In this document: positions 55,201 through 56,175 of the stretch, in pieces | How the letters are laid out: every line of letters starts with the position of its first letter | Position numbering within the stretch: the stretch's first letter is position 1 | Assembly (NCBI GenBank): GCA_011037195.1 | Contig: JAAEAF010000117.1 | Location: 1 to 64,000, forward strand | DNA from: Triatoma infestans | Taxonomy: Eukaryota > Arthropoda > Insecta > Hemiptera > Reduviidae | DNA length: 64,000 bases | Reading direction: 5' to 3' | The notes under the pieces: model-generated | The model's database searches: none | What the model saw: the letters and a program-made list of their open reading frames with translations, nothing else | What the model was told of the DNA's origin: nothing | Made by a program: the position numbers and the translations under genes

Positions 55201-56175
55201 TACATGTACTCAAGAGTTTTAGAGCTTGTTCAGAAGAATATATTGCTGCTGGAGCACCATTTAATGTTAGCATTTAATTATTTTTAATTTTTATTAAATA
55301 TTAATAATTCAAAATTCCTAATAATTTTCATTAAAAACATGCTGCAGTGGGGAGCTGGACCGCTATCAGAATTTCGATCAGTTTTGAAAATAGTAGTGCC
55401 AGATGAAATGAACGGATCTATTATAACTAAGACACTTCCTATTAGGCCAAACATGACTACCAAAGATGTGTGTAAAATTATTGCCCACAAAGTGCGCATC
55501 ACTAATCCTCAAGATTATGGCCTTTACAAACTTATTGATGGAGAAGGTAAGTTAAATATTTGTTACTTTTATTTTAAATCATTCTTTAATATTGCTGAAA
55601 TAACAAAGAGTTTGTCAGTCATAATCTGCTTCATATTCTCTTACTCTTAATACAGTGATTTCATATAATCTCCAAACTAGTTATTTAACTCTGAATAATG
55701 AATTTGGGGATGGAAGATTATCGATATGGTCGGCGCCCAAGTCATACGTGAAGGACGCACCCGCGTAGAGCCCCGCATTCTGATTAATAAACAAGGAAAG
55801 TAGAAACGAAAGTGATATAGAAAGATTCTTATATTCTTCATGATTGTTTCCCGAATTAAGTTCCTCTATGTTCATATTATATCAAGTATAAAAGACCATT
55901 TCAGTTTTCCAACATTTATTGACGACACTGTTTCATATCATAATCGATATCATAATTTATTGAGGTGTAAGAGCCGCTTTGCTTATTTTTTTAATTCATT
56001 TTATGAATGTGTATTTAAATATTTTGTTTTCTTCAAATTTTCAGAGACCATATTAGCTGACAGCGAATGTCCTCAAGATATAAAAGGCAACATCTGCGTA
56101 AATGGGAAACATTGTATGTTTGCTTATAAACGAATTGATGCTAAAATCGCATGGCCAAAGAATACTTCCCAGTAA
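8747..56175 (+). CDS. spri: sprint / RIN-family Rab5 GEF (SH2-VPS9-RA), 20 visible exons, N-terminus missing
   Basis: The protein joins Ras and receptor-tyrosine-kinase signalling to early endosomes: it binds phosphotyrosine through SH2, Ras-GTP through RA, and activates Rab5 through VPS9 (family knowledge from Drosophila sprint and vertebrate RIN1-3). Seen in sequence: SH2 core with FVVRQSS (about residues 68-74 of the visible protein), a Ser/Pro-rich linker with a TPPPPPPRW SH3-ligand-like stretch, a VPS9 domain with the GADDFLPLFVWVL and GYYLTTLSSAV blocks that hold the catalytic Asp and Tyr in this family, and an RA domain. Twenty exons were joined at AG/GT boundaries; every phase matches and the total is 3627 nt (1208 codons plus TAA at 56173-56175) when one copy of duplicated exons 2-5 is used. 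The first visible codon is GTG after a splice acceptor, not a start, so 5' coding exons are missing. Introns range from about 80 bp to 13.5 kb. Exon coordinates are inferred from splice consensus, not from transcripts. Confidence 0.93.
8942..10260. other. first sprint intron, left part; possible old LTR fragment
   Basis: No coding exon is seen. The stretch about 9840-10170 (GTTTGGTGACC near 9972, followed by AGGACAG and a run of GC-richer sequence) resembles the junction after an LTR, but neither a paired LTR nor retroviral-type ORFs were found. This is a weak suggestion only. Confidence 0.3.
10270..10770. other. GC-rich, CpG-rich patch in an AT-rich intron
   Basis: Two CpG-dense segments, GCGACGCGCGGTGCG near 10290 and TCGCGTTGCGTCGCTTCGC near 10660-10680, flank about 350 bp of ordinary sequence. 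The second half contains GCGACGCG-type words in inverse orientation, which suggests ends of a non-autonomous DNA transposon. No transposase is present. Confidence 0.35.
10814..10839. repeat. (TA)n microsatellite
   Basis: A TA dinucleotide run lies directly before the TAACATAACCTTATAA block of the following dispersed repeat. Confidence 0.9.
10841..11045 (+). repeat. dispersed repeat with CTGANGA...GAAAC core, copy A
   Basis: About 200 bp homologous to 36510-36720: both contain TAACATAACCTTATAA, AAGTG (or AAGTGT) blocks, a CTGACGATGGATGAAAA / CTGATGATGGATGAAAA core followed by GAAAC, then GACGGATAAAAT and ACCCATC. The left breakpoint of the 3602-bp duplication (11007) falls inside it. Confidence 0.75.
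11309..11496 (+). CDS. spri: sprint exon 2, copy 1: SH2 core
   Basis: The acceptor is TTTTTTTCAG ending at 11308 and the donor GTAAGT is at 11497. The exon is 188 nt, phase 0 in and 2 out. It encodes NFVVRQSSQTS and MAISVRLP, the SH2 beta-B and beta-C strands, with the phosphotyrosine-binding Arg in FVVRQSS. It continues to IPGLIAHYAQC. It is duplicated at 14911-15098. Confidence 0.93.
11683..11774 (+). CDS. spri: sprint exon 3, copy 1: end of SH2
   Basis: The acceptor is TTTCCAG ending at 11682 and the donor GTATAT is at 11775. The exon is 92 nt. It completes the split Cys codon of exon 2 and encodes DELPVQLTLPRAIRDAKN and then QQLSSLALLGQ, the SH2 C-terminal strand typical of RIN proteins. 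It is phase 1 out and is duplicated at 15285-15376. Confidence 0.92.
11880..12023 (+). CDS. spri: sprint exon 4, copy 1: Ser/Thr/Pro linker
   Basis: The acceptor is TTGTAG ending at 11879 and the donor GTAAGT is at 12024. The exon is 144 nt with phase 1 at both ends, so it is symmetric and can be skipped or repeated in frame. It encodes EFWRYPMANPRPTQATPEP followed by a Ser-rich tail (SLPSSQASSLSSFGS). It is duplicated at 15482-15625. Confidence 0.9.
12024..13780. other. sprint intron 4 (copy 1), no recognised element
   Basis: A 1.76-kb intron inside the duplicated unit, repeated at 15626-17382. Short minus-strand ORFs occur but show no recognisable domain, and no transposon was recognised. 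Confidence 0.5.
13781..13918 (+). CDS. spri: sprint exon 5, copy 1: linker
   Basis: The acceptor is ATTATTTCAG ending at 13780 and the donor GTATGT is at 13919. The exon is 138 nt, symmetric phase 1. It encodes NNNAGRSPTGDPDSIVLNL and PLNDQTQPASLLSTF. Its phase joins exon 6 correctly but does not match exon 2 of the second copy. It is duplicated at 17383-17520. Confidence 0.9.
14095..14450 (+). repeat. dispersed AT-rich composite repeat, short copy (duplicated at 17697-18052)
   Basis: It contains TTCCTCTTATTCCTAGTAAA, TTTTCACTGGGAATATATG, a short GT tract and AAGCTGAAACTTGATAATCC, all shared with the copy at 6640. An A13 run follows. The second copy is identical because it lies in the tandem duplication. 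Confidence 0.65.
14503..14608. mobile_element. hAT-like transposon end fragment (duplicated at 18105-18210)
   Basis: CAGGGCCGGATTTGCATATA followed by AGCTTATAGGGTGGGCC resembles terminal sequences of hAT superfamily elements (CAGGG(C/G)CGG... starts are common). Only one end is visible and no transposase is present. It abuts the right breakpoint of the tandem duplication. Confidence 0.35.
14911..15098 (+). CDS. spri: sprint exon 2, copy 2 (duplicate SH2 core)
   Basis: This is an identical copy of 11309-11496 with intact splice sites. If spliced after exon 5 of copy 1 (phase 1), its phase 0 start would shift the reading frame. It is therefore either an alternative to the first copy, skipped, or not really present. 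Confidence 0.7.
15285..15376 (+). CDS. spri: sprint exon 3, copy 2
   Basis: This is an identical copy of 11683-11774 with intact splice sites. It starts in phase 2, so it can follow only an exon 2. Confidence 0.7.
15482..15625 (+). CDS. spri: sprint exon 4, copy 2
   Basis: This is an identical copy of 11880-12023. Its phase 1 acceptor is compatible with the phase 1 donor of exon 5 copy 1, so an in-frame repeat of exons 4-5 is formally possible. Confidence 0.7.
17383..17520 (+). CDS. spri: sprint exon 5, copy 2
   Basis: This is an identical copy of 13781-13918. Its donor joins exon 6 (22327) in the correct phase, as does the donor of copy 1. Confidence 0.7.
18279..18465 (+). mobile_element. 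tRNA-derived SINE (family 1)
   Basis: A pol III A-box-like TGGTGTAGTGGTTAGAG (about 18290-18306) and a B-box-like GCTCGAGTCC (18337-18346) lie about 45 bp apart, as in a tRNA. The tRNA-like head is followed by an unrelated tail ending near GACGTTAAGACCGCCTG. The body differs from the other SINE family in this window. Confidence 0.6.
19068..19306 (+). mobile_element. tRNA-derived SINE (family 2), most complete copy
   Basis: The A box is in TAGCTTAGTGGTTAGCG and the B box in GGGTTCGAGTCC (about 19128-19139). A conserved body follows (CTTCCTAGGACCCTCTACAG, GGTGATGGACAGTG, AGAACACTGTCCGGAGGCCG, GAGAAGGCTCCGGGCGCC), ending in CCTTAAATTAAAAAA. Related copies lie at 34597 (minus), 38345, 47745 and 49905. 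Non-autonomous; transcription from the internal pol III promoter is inferred. Confidence 0.8.
19460..20036 (-). pseudogene. RTE-like LINE ORF2 C-terminal remnant
   Basis: The minus strand reads VIRANRCYYGLYRYLKSRNL, TLVRPVITYASECWTLRKAD and FERKALRKIYG, then TWRQRTNDKLKAIHKEADIV and RRKGRPKLR, followed after a frameshift by WRMAAQDRDGWRSLLAKAKT-like sequence and SSAIKK. This is the classic RT thumb and C-terminal region of RTE/BovB-type LINEs. The element is 5'-truncated (no catalytic YADD) and contains a frameshift. Its 3' end is near 19460. Confidence 0.8.
20250..21460 (+). pseudogene. LINE ORF2 C-terminal remnant with RNase H domain (R1-like)
   Basis: Frames on the + strand read LEKVQHLA and ITGVMRISHSC (about 20330-20400, RT-RNase H connection), DESRSSEGIGAGVYGP (about 20668-20715, the first RNase H catalytic-Asp block, normally TDGS), QTAIKALNLHGINSKVVGNA (about 20830-20890) and then NRVFL.WMPASREHVD (WVPGH-like block, about 20965). 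Many stops and frameshifts are present. The domain order fits RNase H-bearing LINEs of the R1/Nimb group, as opposed to RTE. Confidence 0.65.
21510..21615 (-). repeat. dispersed AT-rich composite repeat, terminal fragment
   Basis: GGAAGTATTTCCGGTGAAAA followed by CAGTAGTAAGAGAAAGTAA is the reverse-complement end block of the repeat described at 6640. Confidence 0.6.
21616..22326. other. sprint intron 5, right part, no recognised element
   Basis: AT-rich sequence with long T and A runs (22197-22223). Nothing beyond the exon 6 acceptor region is recognised. Confidence 0.5.
22327..22494 (+). CDS. spri: sprint exon 6: Thr/Ser-rich linker
   Basis: The acceptor is GGTGCAG ending at 22326 and the donor GTAAGT is at 22495. 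The exon is 168 nt, symmetric phase 1. It encodes VTQTTPSDTTTSSSSC and later LSQRTPRPTPPNTLNLI, a low-complexity Ser/Thr/Pro segment expected to be disordered. Confidence 0.85.
22495..23412. other. sprint intron 6, no recognised element
   Basis: 0.9 kb of AT-rich intron without repeats or ORFs of note. Confidence 0.5.
23413..23594 (+). CDS. spri: sprint exon 7: proline-rich SH3-ligand segment
   Basis: The acceptor is TTCGACAG ending at 23412 and the donor GTATAT is at 23595. The exon is 182 nt, phase 1 in and 0 out. It encodes SSPPPLLGVVPTKTPPPPPP followed by RWSKPAPNF, a plausible SH3-domain ligand of the kind found in RIN proteins, then VTTTVTFSMTETSTSPPPN. Confidence 0.88.
24032..24313 (+). 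CDS. spri: sprint exon 8: Ser-rich linker with basic patch
   Basis: The acceptor is TCATTACAG ending at 24031; the donor is GTGATT at 24314, weaker than its neighbours. The exon is 282 nt, phase 0 to 0. It encodes LCSKSGSLCDSESLPSVPSG and a basic stretch PPHRRSKRHKESRHY. The next coding exon is 11.4 kb away because the intron contains nested retrotransposons. Confidence 0.88.
24314..25265. other. sprint intron 8, left part, no recognised element
   Basis: AT-rich intron sequence. Several short ORFs have biased composition and no domain. The nested retrotransposon insertion starts about 1 kb further right. Confidence 0.5.
25266..25341. repeat. imperfect hairpin, 27-nt arms
   Basis: Arm 25266-25292 (GGAAGCCAGGTCATTTTCAA...) pairs with 25315-25341 at 24 of 27 positions across a 22-nt loop. 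It lies 4 bp left of the LINE target-site duplication. Confidence 0.75.
25560..25976 (-). pseudogene. LINE ORF2 C-terminal piece, left of the LTR insertion
   Basis: The minus strand reads FEYKILIFKIRGEMLNLNYK and CSLCNLNKIESTFHFIAECP, a C-x2-C...H-x4-C cysteine motif typical of the ORF2 C-terminus, followed by FNDYRFRYF. It continues the reading interrupted at 29587 and shows that the LTR element inserted into ORF2. Confidence 0.8.
25977..26430 (+). repeat. 5' long terminal repeat
   Basis: It starts TGTGATGGATGCAAG and ends CATACATTACA, and aligns end to end with 29135-29586. Confidence 0.92.
26431..26450 (+). promoter_or_regulatory. primer-binding-site-like sequence
   Basis: TTGGTGCCAGCTGTTTGGGA immediately follows the 5' LTR. 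The TGG start is complementary to a tRNA CCA 3' end. The tRNA species was not determined. Confidence 0.6.
26667..27997 (+). pseudogene. gag of the LTR element, frameshifted, three zinc knuckles
   Basis: The ORF opens at ATG 26667 with a SAP-like helix pair (IIKILSDNNLSVGGNLLQLR). It breaks near 27120 and resumes by 27197 in another frame. The C-terminal half has an Asn-rich low-complexity region and three cysteine motifs: CRYCGQMHFHREC, CRHCSGPHFDVDC (both C-x2-C-x3-H-x4-C) and CQFCSKFGHTARTC (C-x2-C-x4-H-x4-C). These motifs package retrotransposon RNA (family knowledge). Confidence 0.85.
27967..28992 (+). pseudogene. protease region of the LTR element
   Basis: The frame overlaps the gag end. 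LVDTGASHSLVDSSF (about 28117-28160) carries the aspartic-protease DTGA active site, and LILGRDVL (about 28327-28350) is the flap-distal conserved G(R/M)D block. The downstream sequence is the linker to RT. The frame stops at 28992 as the RT frame begins. Confidence 0.82.
28968..29134 (+). pseudogene. reverse transcriptase N-terminal stub, truncated by deletion
   Basis: RPYKIAHSEAPILKALIQDN, then GIIEESKSNWAHPVILIKKK, is the N-terminal Ty3/gypsy RT block that normally precedes the catalytic core. After about 29110 homology stops and the 3' LTR follows, so most of pol has been deleted. Confidence 0.82.
29135..29586 (+). repeat. 3' long terminal repeat
   Basis: It starts TGTGATGGATGCAAG and ends CATTACATTACA. 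It pairs with 25977-26430, with about ten differences including single-base indels. No polypurine tract is seen directly upstream. Confidence 0.92.
29587..32405 (-). pseudogene. LINE ORF2: APE endonuclease and reverse transcriptase, main part
   Basis: From high to low coordinate: endonuclease start (YYNINGLKSKRKDFDFLNYI, then FLLSETYI, about 32400-32300), LPVYLNSGNW (about 32085), FMGDCNARVG (about 31990) and SDHLPIILHIY (about 31670-31635), all typical APE motifs. RT follows: PGTDRVRSEFLKNSP (about 30990), FVDFKAAFDSVDR (about 30625-30590), GVRQGCLLSPLLFALYILDL (about 30455-30400) and MYADDIVLLAED (about 30340-30305) with the catalytic YADD intact. Frame breaks occur near 32030, 31790, 31150 and 30100, and a stop lies at 29703. 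A Jockey/CR1-superfamily type is likely; the exact clade is uncertain. Confidence 0.85.
32460..33369 (-). pseudogene. LINE ORF1 (coiled coil plus RRM-like), frameshifted
   Basis: Reading starts at a Met codon at 33369 (MPNSLKNYFSPKENKQ) with a Lys/Arg-rich head, then a heptad-like region (LIEETIKMFKEENVLMKKEI, about 33120-33060). It continues past a stop at 33015-33017 into NLIFRGLEVKNN (RNP-like strand) and IIIAYFSTYLATVSILKR, VVHRDYSYGTRMRR. This coiled coil-RRM-basic layout resembles nucleic-acid chaperone ORF1 proteins of L1-type and related LINEs. Breaks are one homopolymer (A6) frameshift near 33255 and the stop at 33015-33017. Confidence 0.65.
34597..34740 (-). mobile_element. tRNA-derived SINE (family 2), minus strand, partial
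   Basis: The reverse complement reads CAGGTTTGAATCTTGCAG (B-box region), then GCTGCCCTTAGATTTTTCTC and CCTAGGAGCCTCTACGGCTC, matching the first half of the body seen at 19068. The A-box region is degenerate. Confidence 0.7.
35150..35430 (+). pseudogene. possible LINE ORF2 C-terminal remnant
   Basis: Broken frames read VRHMQRWKIPKRVSND, SEGSAARE and RLRRCQKER, reminiscent of the H..RM.....R......G..R.RW tail of LINE ORF2. No catalytic motif remains. Weak call. Confidence 0.35.
35722..35940 (+). CDS. spri: sprint exon 9: linker with acidic/aromatic motif and Pro-rich part
   Basis: The acceptor is TTCATAG ending at 35721 and the donor GTAAAT is at 35941. The exon is 219 nt, phase 0 to 0. It encodes VSDYEDIWGPESMTTF, whose Tyr in an acidic context could be phosphorylated (inference), then RIPPCPAPRPSLNMPAHP. 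Confidence 0.88.
36090..36281 (+). CDS. spri: sprint exon 10: linker
   Basis: The acceptor is TTTATTAG ending at 36089 and the donor GTGAGT is at 36282. The exon is 192 nt, phase 0 to 0. It encodes FYCEPADAIKSAALEVARRR and SDPAALIQWPSIAPP. The EPAD(A/S)I segment is similar to short motifs in the linker of insect sprint proteins (recall, not checked). Confidence 0.88.
36510..36720 (+). repeat. dispersed repeat with CTGANGA...GAAAC core, copy B
   Basis: Homologous to 10841-11045, with TAACATAACCTTATAATCTC, CTGATGATGGATGAAAATAC followed by GAAACCGG, and GACGGATAAAAT followed by GGACCCATC. It lies in the intron between sprint exons 10 and 11. Confidence 0.75.
36732..36915 (+). CDS. spri: sprint exon 11: basic linker
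   Basis: The acceptor is TTATTTAG ending at 36731 and the donor GTCTTT is at 36916, a poor match to consensus. The exon is 184 nt, phase 0 in and 1 out. It encodes EELTLSGLSSSVDNLVSGP, then an Arg/Lys-rich stretch, then SETSWAVDSSWEFI. Confidence 0.85.
36944..36962. repeat. (TA)n microsatellite in sprint intron 11
   Basis: A TA dinucleotide run about 40 bp before the exon 12 acceptor region. Confidence 0.85.
37002..37155 (+). CDS. spri: sprint exon 12: acidic linker
   Basis: The acceptor is TTTTATAG ending at 37001 and the donor GTGAGC is at 37156. The exon is 154 nt, phase 1 in and 2 out. It encodes NEDDPGSDHDQEVTAEEGYL and later GITIQELIAE. A strong alternative donor (GTAAGT at 37071) lies inside the exon; using it would change the phase at the next junction. 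Confidence 0.83.
37250..37418 (+). CDS. spri: sprint exon 13: linker
   Basis: The acceptor is ATACACAG ending at 37249 and the donor GTATTA is at 37419. The exon is 169 nt, phase 2 in and 0 out. It completes an Arg codon, encodes CPELRLPTELSAVRGDA, and ends in SHISDDDTQ. Confidence 0.85.
37703..37838 (+). CDS. spri: sprint exon 14: linker before the RIN-homology region
   Basis: The acceptor is TTCTATAG ending at 37702 and the donor GTGAGT is at 37839. The exon is 136 nt, phase 0 in and 1 out. It encodes TIFSEPWDSSRWETLLERG and IIRTKSFRERLDPLL. The following intron is 13.5 kb. Confidence 0.88.
38345..38552 (+). mobile_element. tRNA-derived SINE (family 2), head fused by deletion
   Basis: The head GGGATTAGCTCAGTGGTAGT is very close to a tRNA 5' half. 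CGTCCCGGTTC then joins directly to CTTCCTAGGAGCCTCT, so the B box is cut. The body (AGAACACTATCCGGTGGCCG, GAGAAGGCTCCGGGCGCC) and the A-rich tail match the copy at 19068. Confidence 0.75.
38553..42385. other. sprint intron 14, left part; possible decayed retroelement
   Basis: AT-rich sequence. A 116-codon minus-strand ORF at 39704-40054 (see separate entry) and GC-richer sequence at 40090-40640 interrupt it. Nothing else could be assigned. Confidence 0.4.
39704..40054 (-). CDS. unidentified 116-codon ORF, probably non-genic or retroelement relic
   Basis: Not recognised. The sequence is Asn/Lys-rich (NNNNKGANNQ, KEKEKRKNNNK) with a less biased C-terminal part (SLVETESYYQYVKLFGKKIV). It lies in a sprint intron on the opposite strand with no supporting promoter or splice features. 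Composition fits AT-rich random sequence or a gag-like relic, so no function is proposed. Confidence 0.15.
   Translation of the reverse strand: MQSVYYFNINQPNIKKASGLQPYSDNNFYTAARKTIIKNINNNNKGANNQAVDAPKEKEKRKNNNKFIKKKNKMVHSLVETESYYQYVKLFGKKIVDKDNNFKLDYFEKCHKTKTE
42390..42945 (+). repeat. dispersed AT-rich composite repeat, diverged copy
   Basis: It shares AGTAAGAGGAAGTTTTTGCG, ATCTCAAAAACGAAAAAACC, ACTTGATATTTCGTTTAGG and CGATTTTCTTT with the copy at 6640, and ends near CCAGTAAGAGGAAATATTG. Confidence 0.65.
43360..44355 (-). repeat. dispersed AT-rich composite repeat, inverted copy with two tandem modules
   Basis: On the + strand, two modules (about 43540-43790 and 43810-44085) share CTTCCGGT, ATTTCTAATTAAT or TTTTAATTAATATT, and GAAATGTTTCAA. 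They are followed by TACTTCCGGTTGAGAAATAT, a CA-rich tract (44205-44230), TTTCCGGTGAAAATTCATTA and the terminal block GAGTAAGAGAAAGTAAAAAA. Confidence 0.75.
44360..45440. other. sprint intron 14, no recognised element
   Basis: AT-rich stretch between two copies of the dispersed repeat. An 88-codon ORF at 44853-45119 has no recognisable domain. Confidence 0.45.
45455..46340 (+). repeat. dispersed AT-rich composite repeat with two tandem modules
   Basis: It starts with the palindrome CTCTTACTCCTAGTAAGAGG, then ATTGTAATCGTGTCAAATTT, a short GT tract (about 45571-45592) and ACCATGGGATCCGACA. Two modules follow (about 45770-46060 and 46060-46330), each with AACGATTTTCT, TTTATTTGAAA.ATTT and CCGGAAGTGC or CCCGAAGTGC. 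Confidence 0.75.
46356..46475. repeat. minisatellite, about 17-18 bp unit
   Basis: About six variant copies of GTATTTATTAGCGAGAAT (variants GCGTGAAT, GGCGAGAAT) occur directly before the Harbinger element. Confidence 0.85.
46542..47560 (-). mobile_element. PIF/Harbinger-like DNA transposon with terminal inverted repeats
   Basis: The left end GGGTATGTCCACACT (46542-46556) and right end AGTGTGGACATACCCC (47545-47560) are inverted repeats. TTA precedes the left end, the usual PIF/Harbinger target, but a matching TTA is not seen on the right. Inside, the minus strand reads KRVFNYRLSRTRRIVEIAFG and LLLHNFLRAQD (about 47285-47115), the C-terminal part of an ALP1/Harbinger DDE transposase. At about 1 kb the element lacks the N-terminal transposase region and the MADF/Myb gene, so it is a deletion derivative. 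Confidence 0.78.
47745..47890 (+). mobile_element. diverged SINE (family 2) body
   Basis: ACTCATTGCCTAGTGATGGG, GAGAAAGCTATTGAGGCACA and ATACATCTTTCAGGTCGCA align in order with the SINE body at 19068 (TCATTGTCCGGTGATGGAC, GAGAAGGCTCCGGGCGCC). The head is not preserved. Confidence 0.5.
47900..48270 (-). repeat. dispersed AT-rich composite repeat, inverted fragment
   Basis: ACACACTTCCGGTTTACTAA, TTTTCTTGAAACTCGGAATT and AAATGTTTCAAATAAAAGTT match the tandem module of the copy at 43360. Confidence 0.7.
48690..49370 (-). pseudogene. LINE ORF2 RNase H domain and 3' end remnant
   Basis: The minus strand reads GISICTEHQAAMKALSSYKS (about 49335-49275, cf. the TDSQAA(L/I)KAL RNase H block), then NILKDWKNF, and ends in VEFDLFPQANNNNK at about 48710-48670. 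Intervening frames are interrupted by many stops. It is an RNase H-bearing LINE relic, distinct from the RTE-like copy at 19460. Confidence 0.6.
49585..49645. repeat. AAT-rich microsatellite
   Basis: (AAT)n repeats interrupted by GTAGGTATACCT. Confidence 0.85.
49905..50045 (+). mobile_element. SINE (family 2) body fragment
   Basis: CTCCCTAGGAGTCTCTACAA, AGAGAACACTGCATGGAGGC and GAGAAGGCTCCGGGGGGCAC match the body at 19068. The tRNA head is missing or displaced. Confidence 0.7.
50046..51352. other. sprint intron 14, right part, no recognised element
   Basis: AT-rich intron with a pyrimidine-rich region (50940-51200). The exon 15 acceptor follows a normal TTGTTTCAG. Confidence 0.45.
51353..51624 (+). 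CDS. spri: sprint exon 15: helical RIN-homology region
   Basis: The acceptor is TTGTTTCAG ending at 51352 and the donor GTAGGT is at 51625. The exon is 272 nt, phase 1 in and 0 out. It encodes LHLASDKTTVFAQTIDNFI, MRNMRQFMTGMKNYLVTHGE and FIRQVEKERSK, the alpha-helical region just before VPS9 in RIN proteins that contributes to Rab5 binding (family knowledge). Confidence 0.92.
51625..52600. other. sprint intron 15, left part, with (AAT)n
   Basis: No recognised element except an (AAT)n microsatellite at about 52228-52273. Confidence 0.5.
52228..52273. repeat. (AAT)n microsatellite
   Basis: Fifteen or so consecutive AAT/ATA trinucleotides. Confidence 0.95.
52620..52930 (-). pseudogene. mariner-like transposase C-terminal remnant
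   Basis: The minus strand reads YFQQDGRLIHKAKIVKRYF (about 52895-52840; the D of QQDG is the second catalytic Asp in Tc1/mariner-type transposases). After a frameshift it reads RGKWIEIHGPF, SPEMKPPSDYFSLGILKNKV and TIVEELKEFMKRN. Order and spacing fit the C-terminal third of a DDE transposase. No N-terminal part or inverted repeats were identified. Confidence 0.62.
52931..54142. other. sprint intron 15, right part, no recognised element
   Basis: AT-rich intron with long A runs (53760-53772, 53876-53886). The short ORFs here show no domain. Confidence 0.5.
54143..54334 (+). CDS. spri: sprint exon 16: start of VPS9 domain
   Basis: The acceptor is CTTTTTGCAG ending at 54142 and the donor GTATGT is at 54335. 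The exon is 192 nt, phase 0 to 0. It encodes ANEFLNLDAILEGVMHKLVV and RPLREHLYRLFVDEYSENGA, matching the helical bundle that packs against the VPS9 fold. Confidence 0.94.
54449..54580 (+). CDS. spri: sprint exon 17: VPS9 domain middle
   Basis: The acceptor is GGTTTACAG ending at 54448 and the donor GTAATT is at 54581. The exon is 132 nt, phase 0 to 0. It encodes ILPSEDALEEICSYLQKLQE and LEKLENLLTSIASIFNS, typical VPS9 helices. Confidence 0.93.
54581..55007. other. sprint intron 17, no recognised element
   Basis: A short intron between two VPS9 exons. The 127-codon minus-strand ORF overlapping it has AT-driven composition and is not credited. Confidence 0.5.
55008..55265 (+). CDS. spri: sprint exon 18: VPS9 catalytic core
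   Basis: The acceptor is ATTTACAG ending at 55007. The exon is 258 nt, phase 0 to 0. It encodes LLGADDFLPLFVWVLVQSGM and GEGGYYLTTLSSAVHVL. The Asp of GADDFLP and the Tyr of GYYLT correspond to the residues required for nucleotide exchange on Rab5 in VPS9 proteins (family knowledge). The donor is GTTAGC at 55266, an unusual sequence; without splicing the frame stops a few codons later. Confidence 0.93.
55348..55546 (+). CDS. spri: sprint exon 19: Ras-association domain, first part
   Basis: The acceptor is GCTGCAG ending at 55347 and the donor GTAAGT is at 55547. The exon is 199 nt, phase 0 in and 1 out. It encodes LSEFRSVLKIVVPDEMNGSI and VCKIIAHKVRITNPQDYGLY, a ubiquitin-fold RA domain. Confidence 0.93.
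55547..56044. other. sprint intron 19, no recognised element
   Basis: A 0.5-kb intron splitting the RA domain, with nothing further recognised. Confidence 0.5.
56045..56175 (+). CDS. spri: sprint exon 20: end of RA domain and stop
   Basis: The acceptor is AATTTTCAG ending at 56044; the stop TAA is at 56173-56175. The exon encodes ETILADSECPQDIKGNICVN and then CMFAYKRIDAKIAWP, ending KNTSQ. It completes the RA domain and the C-terminus. Confidence 0.93.
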
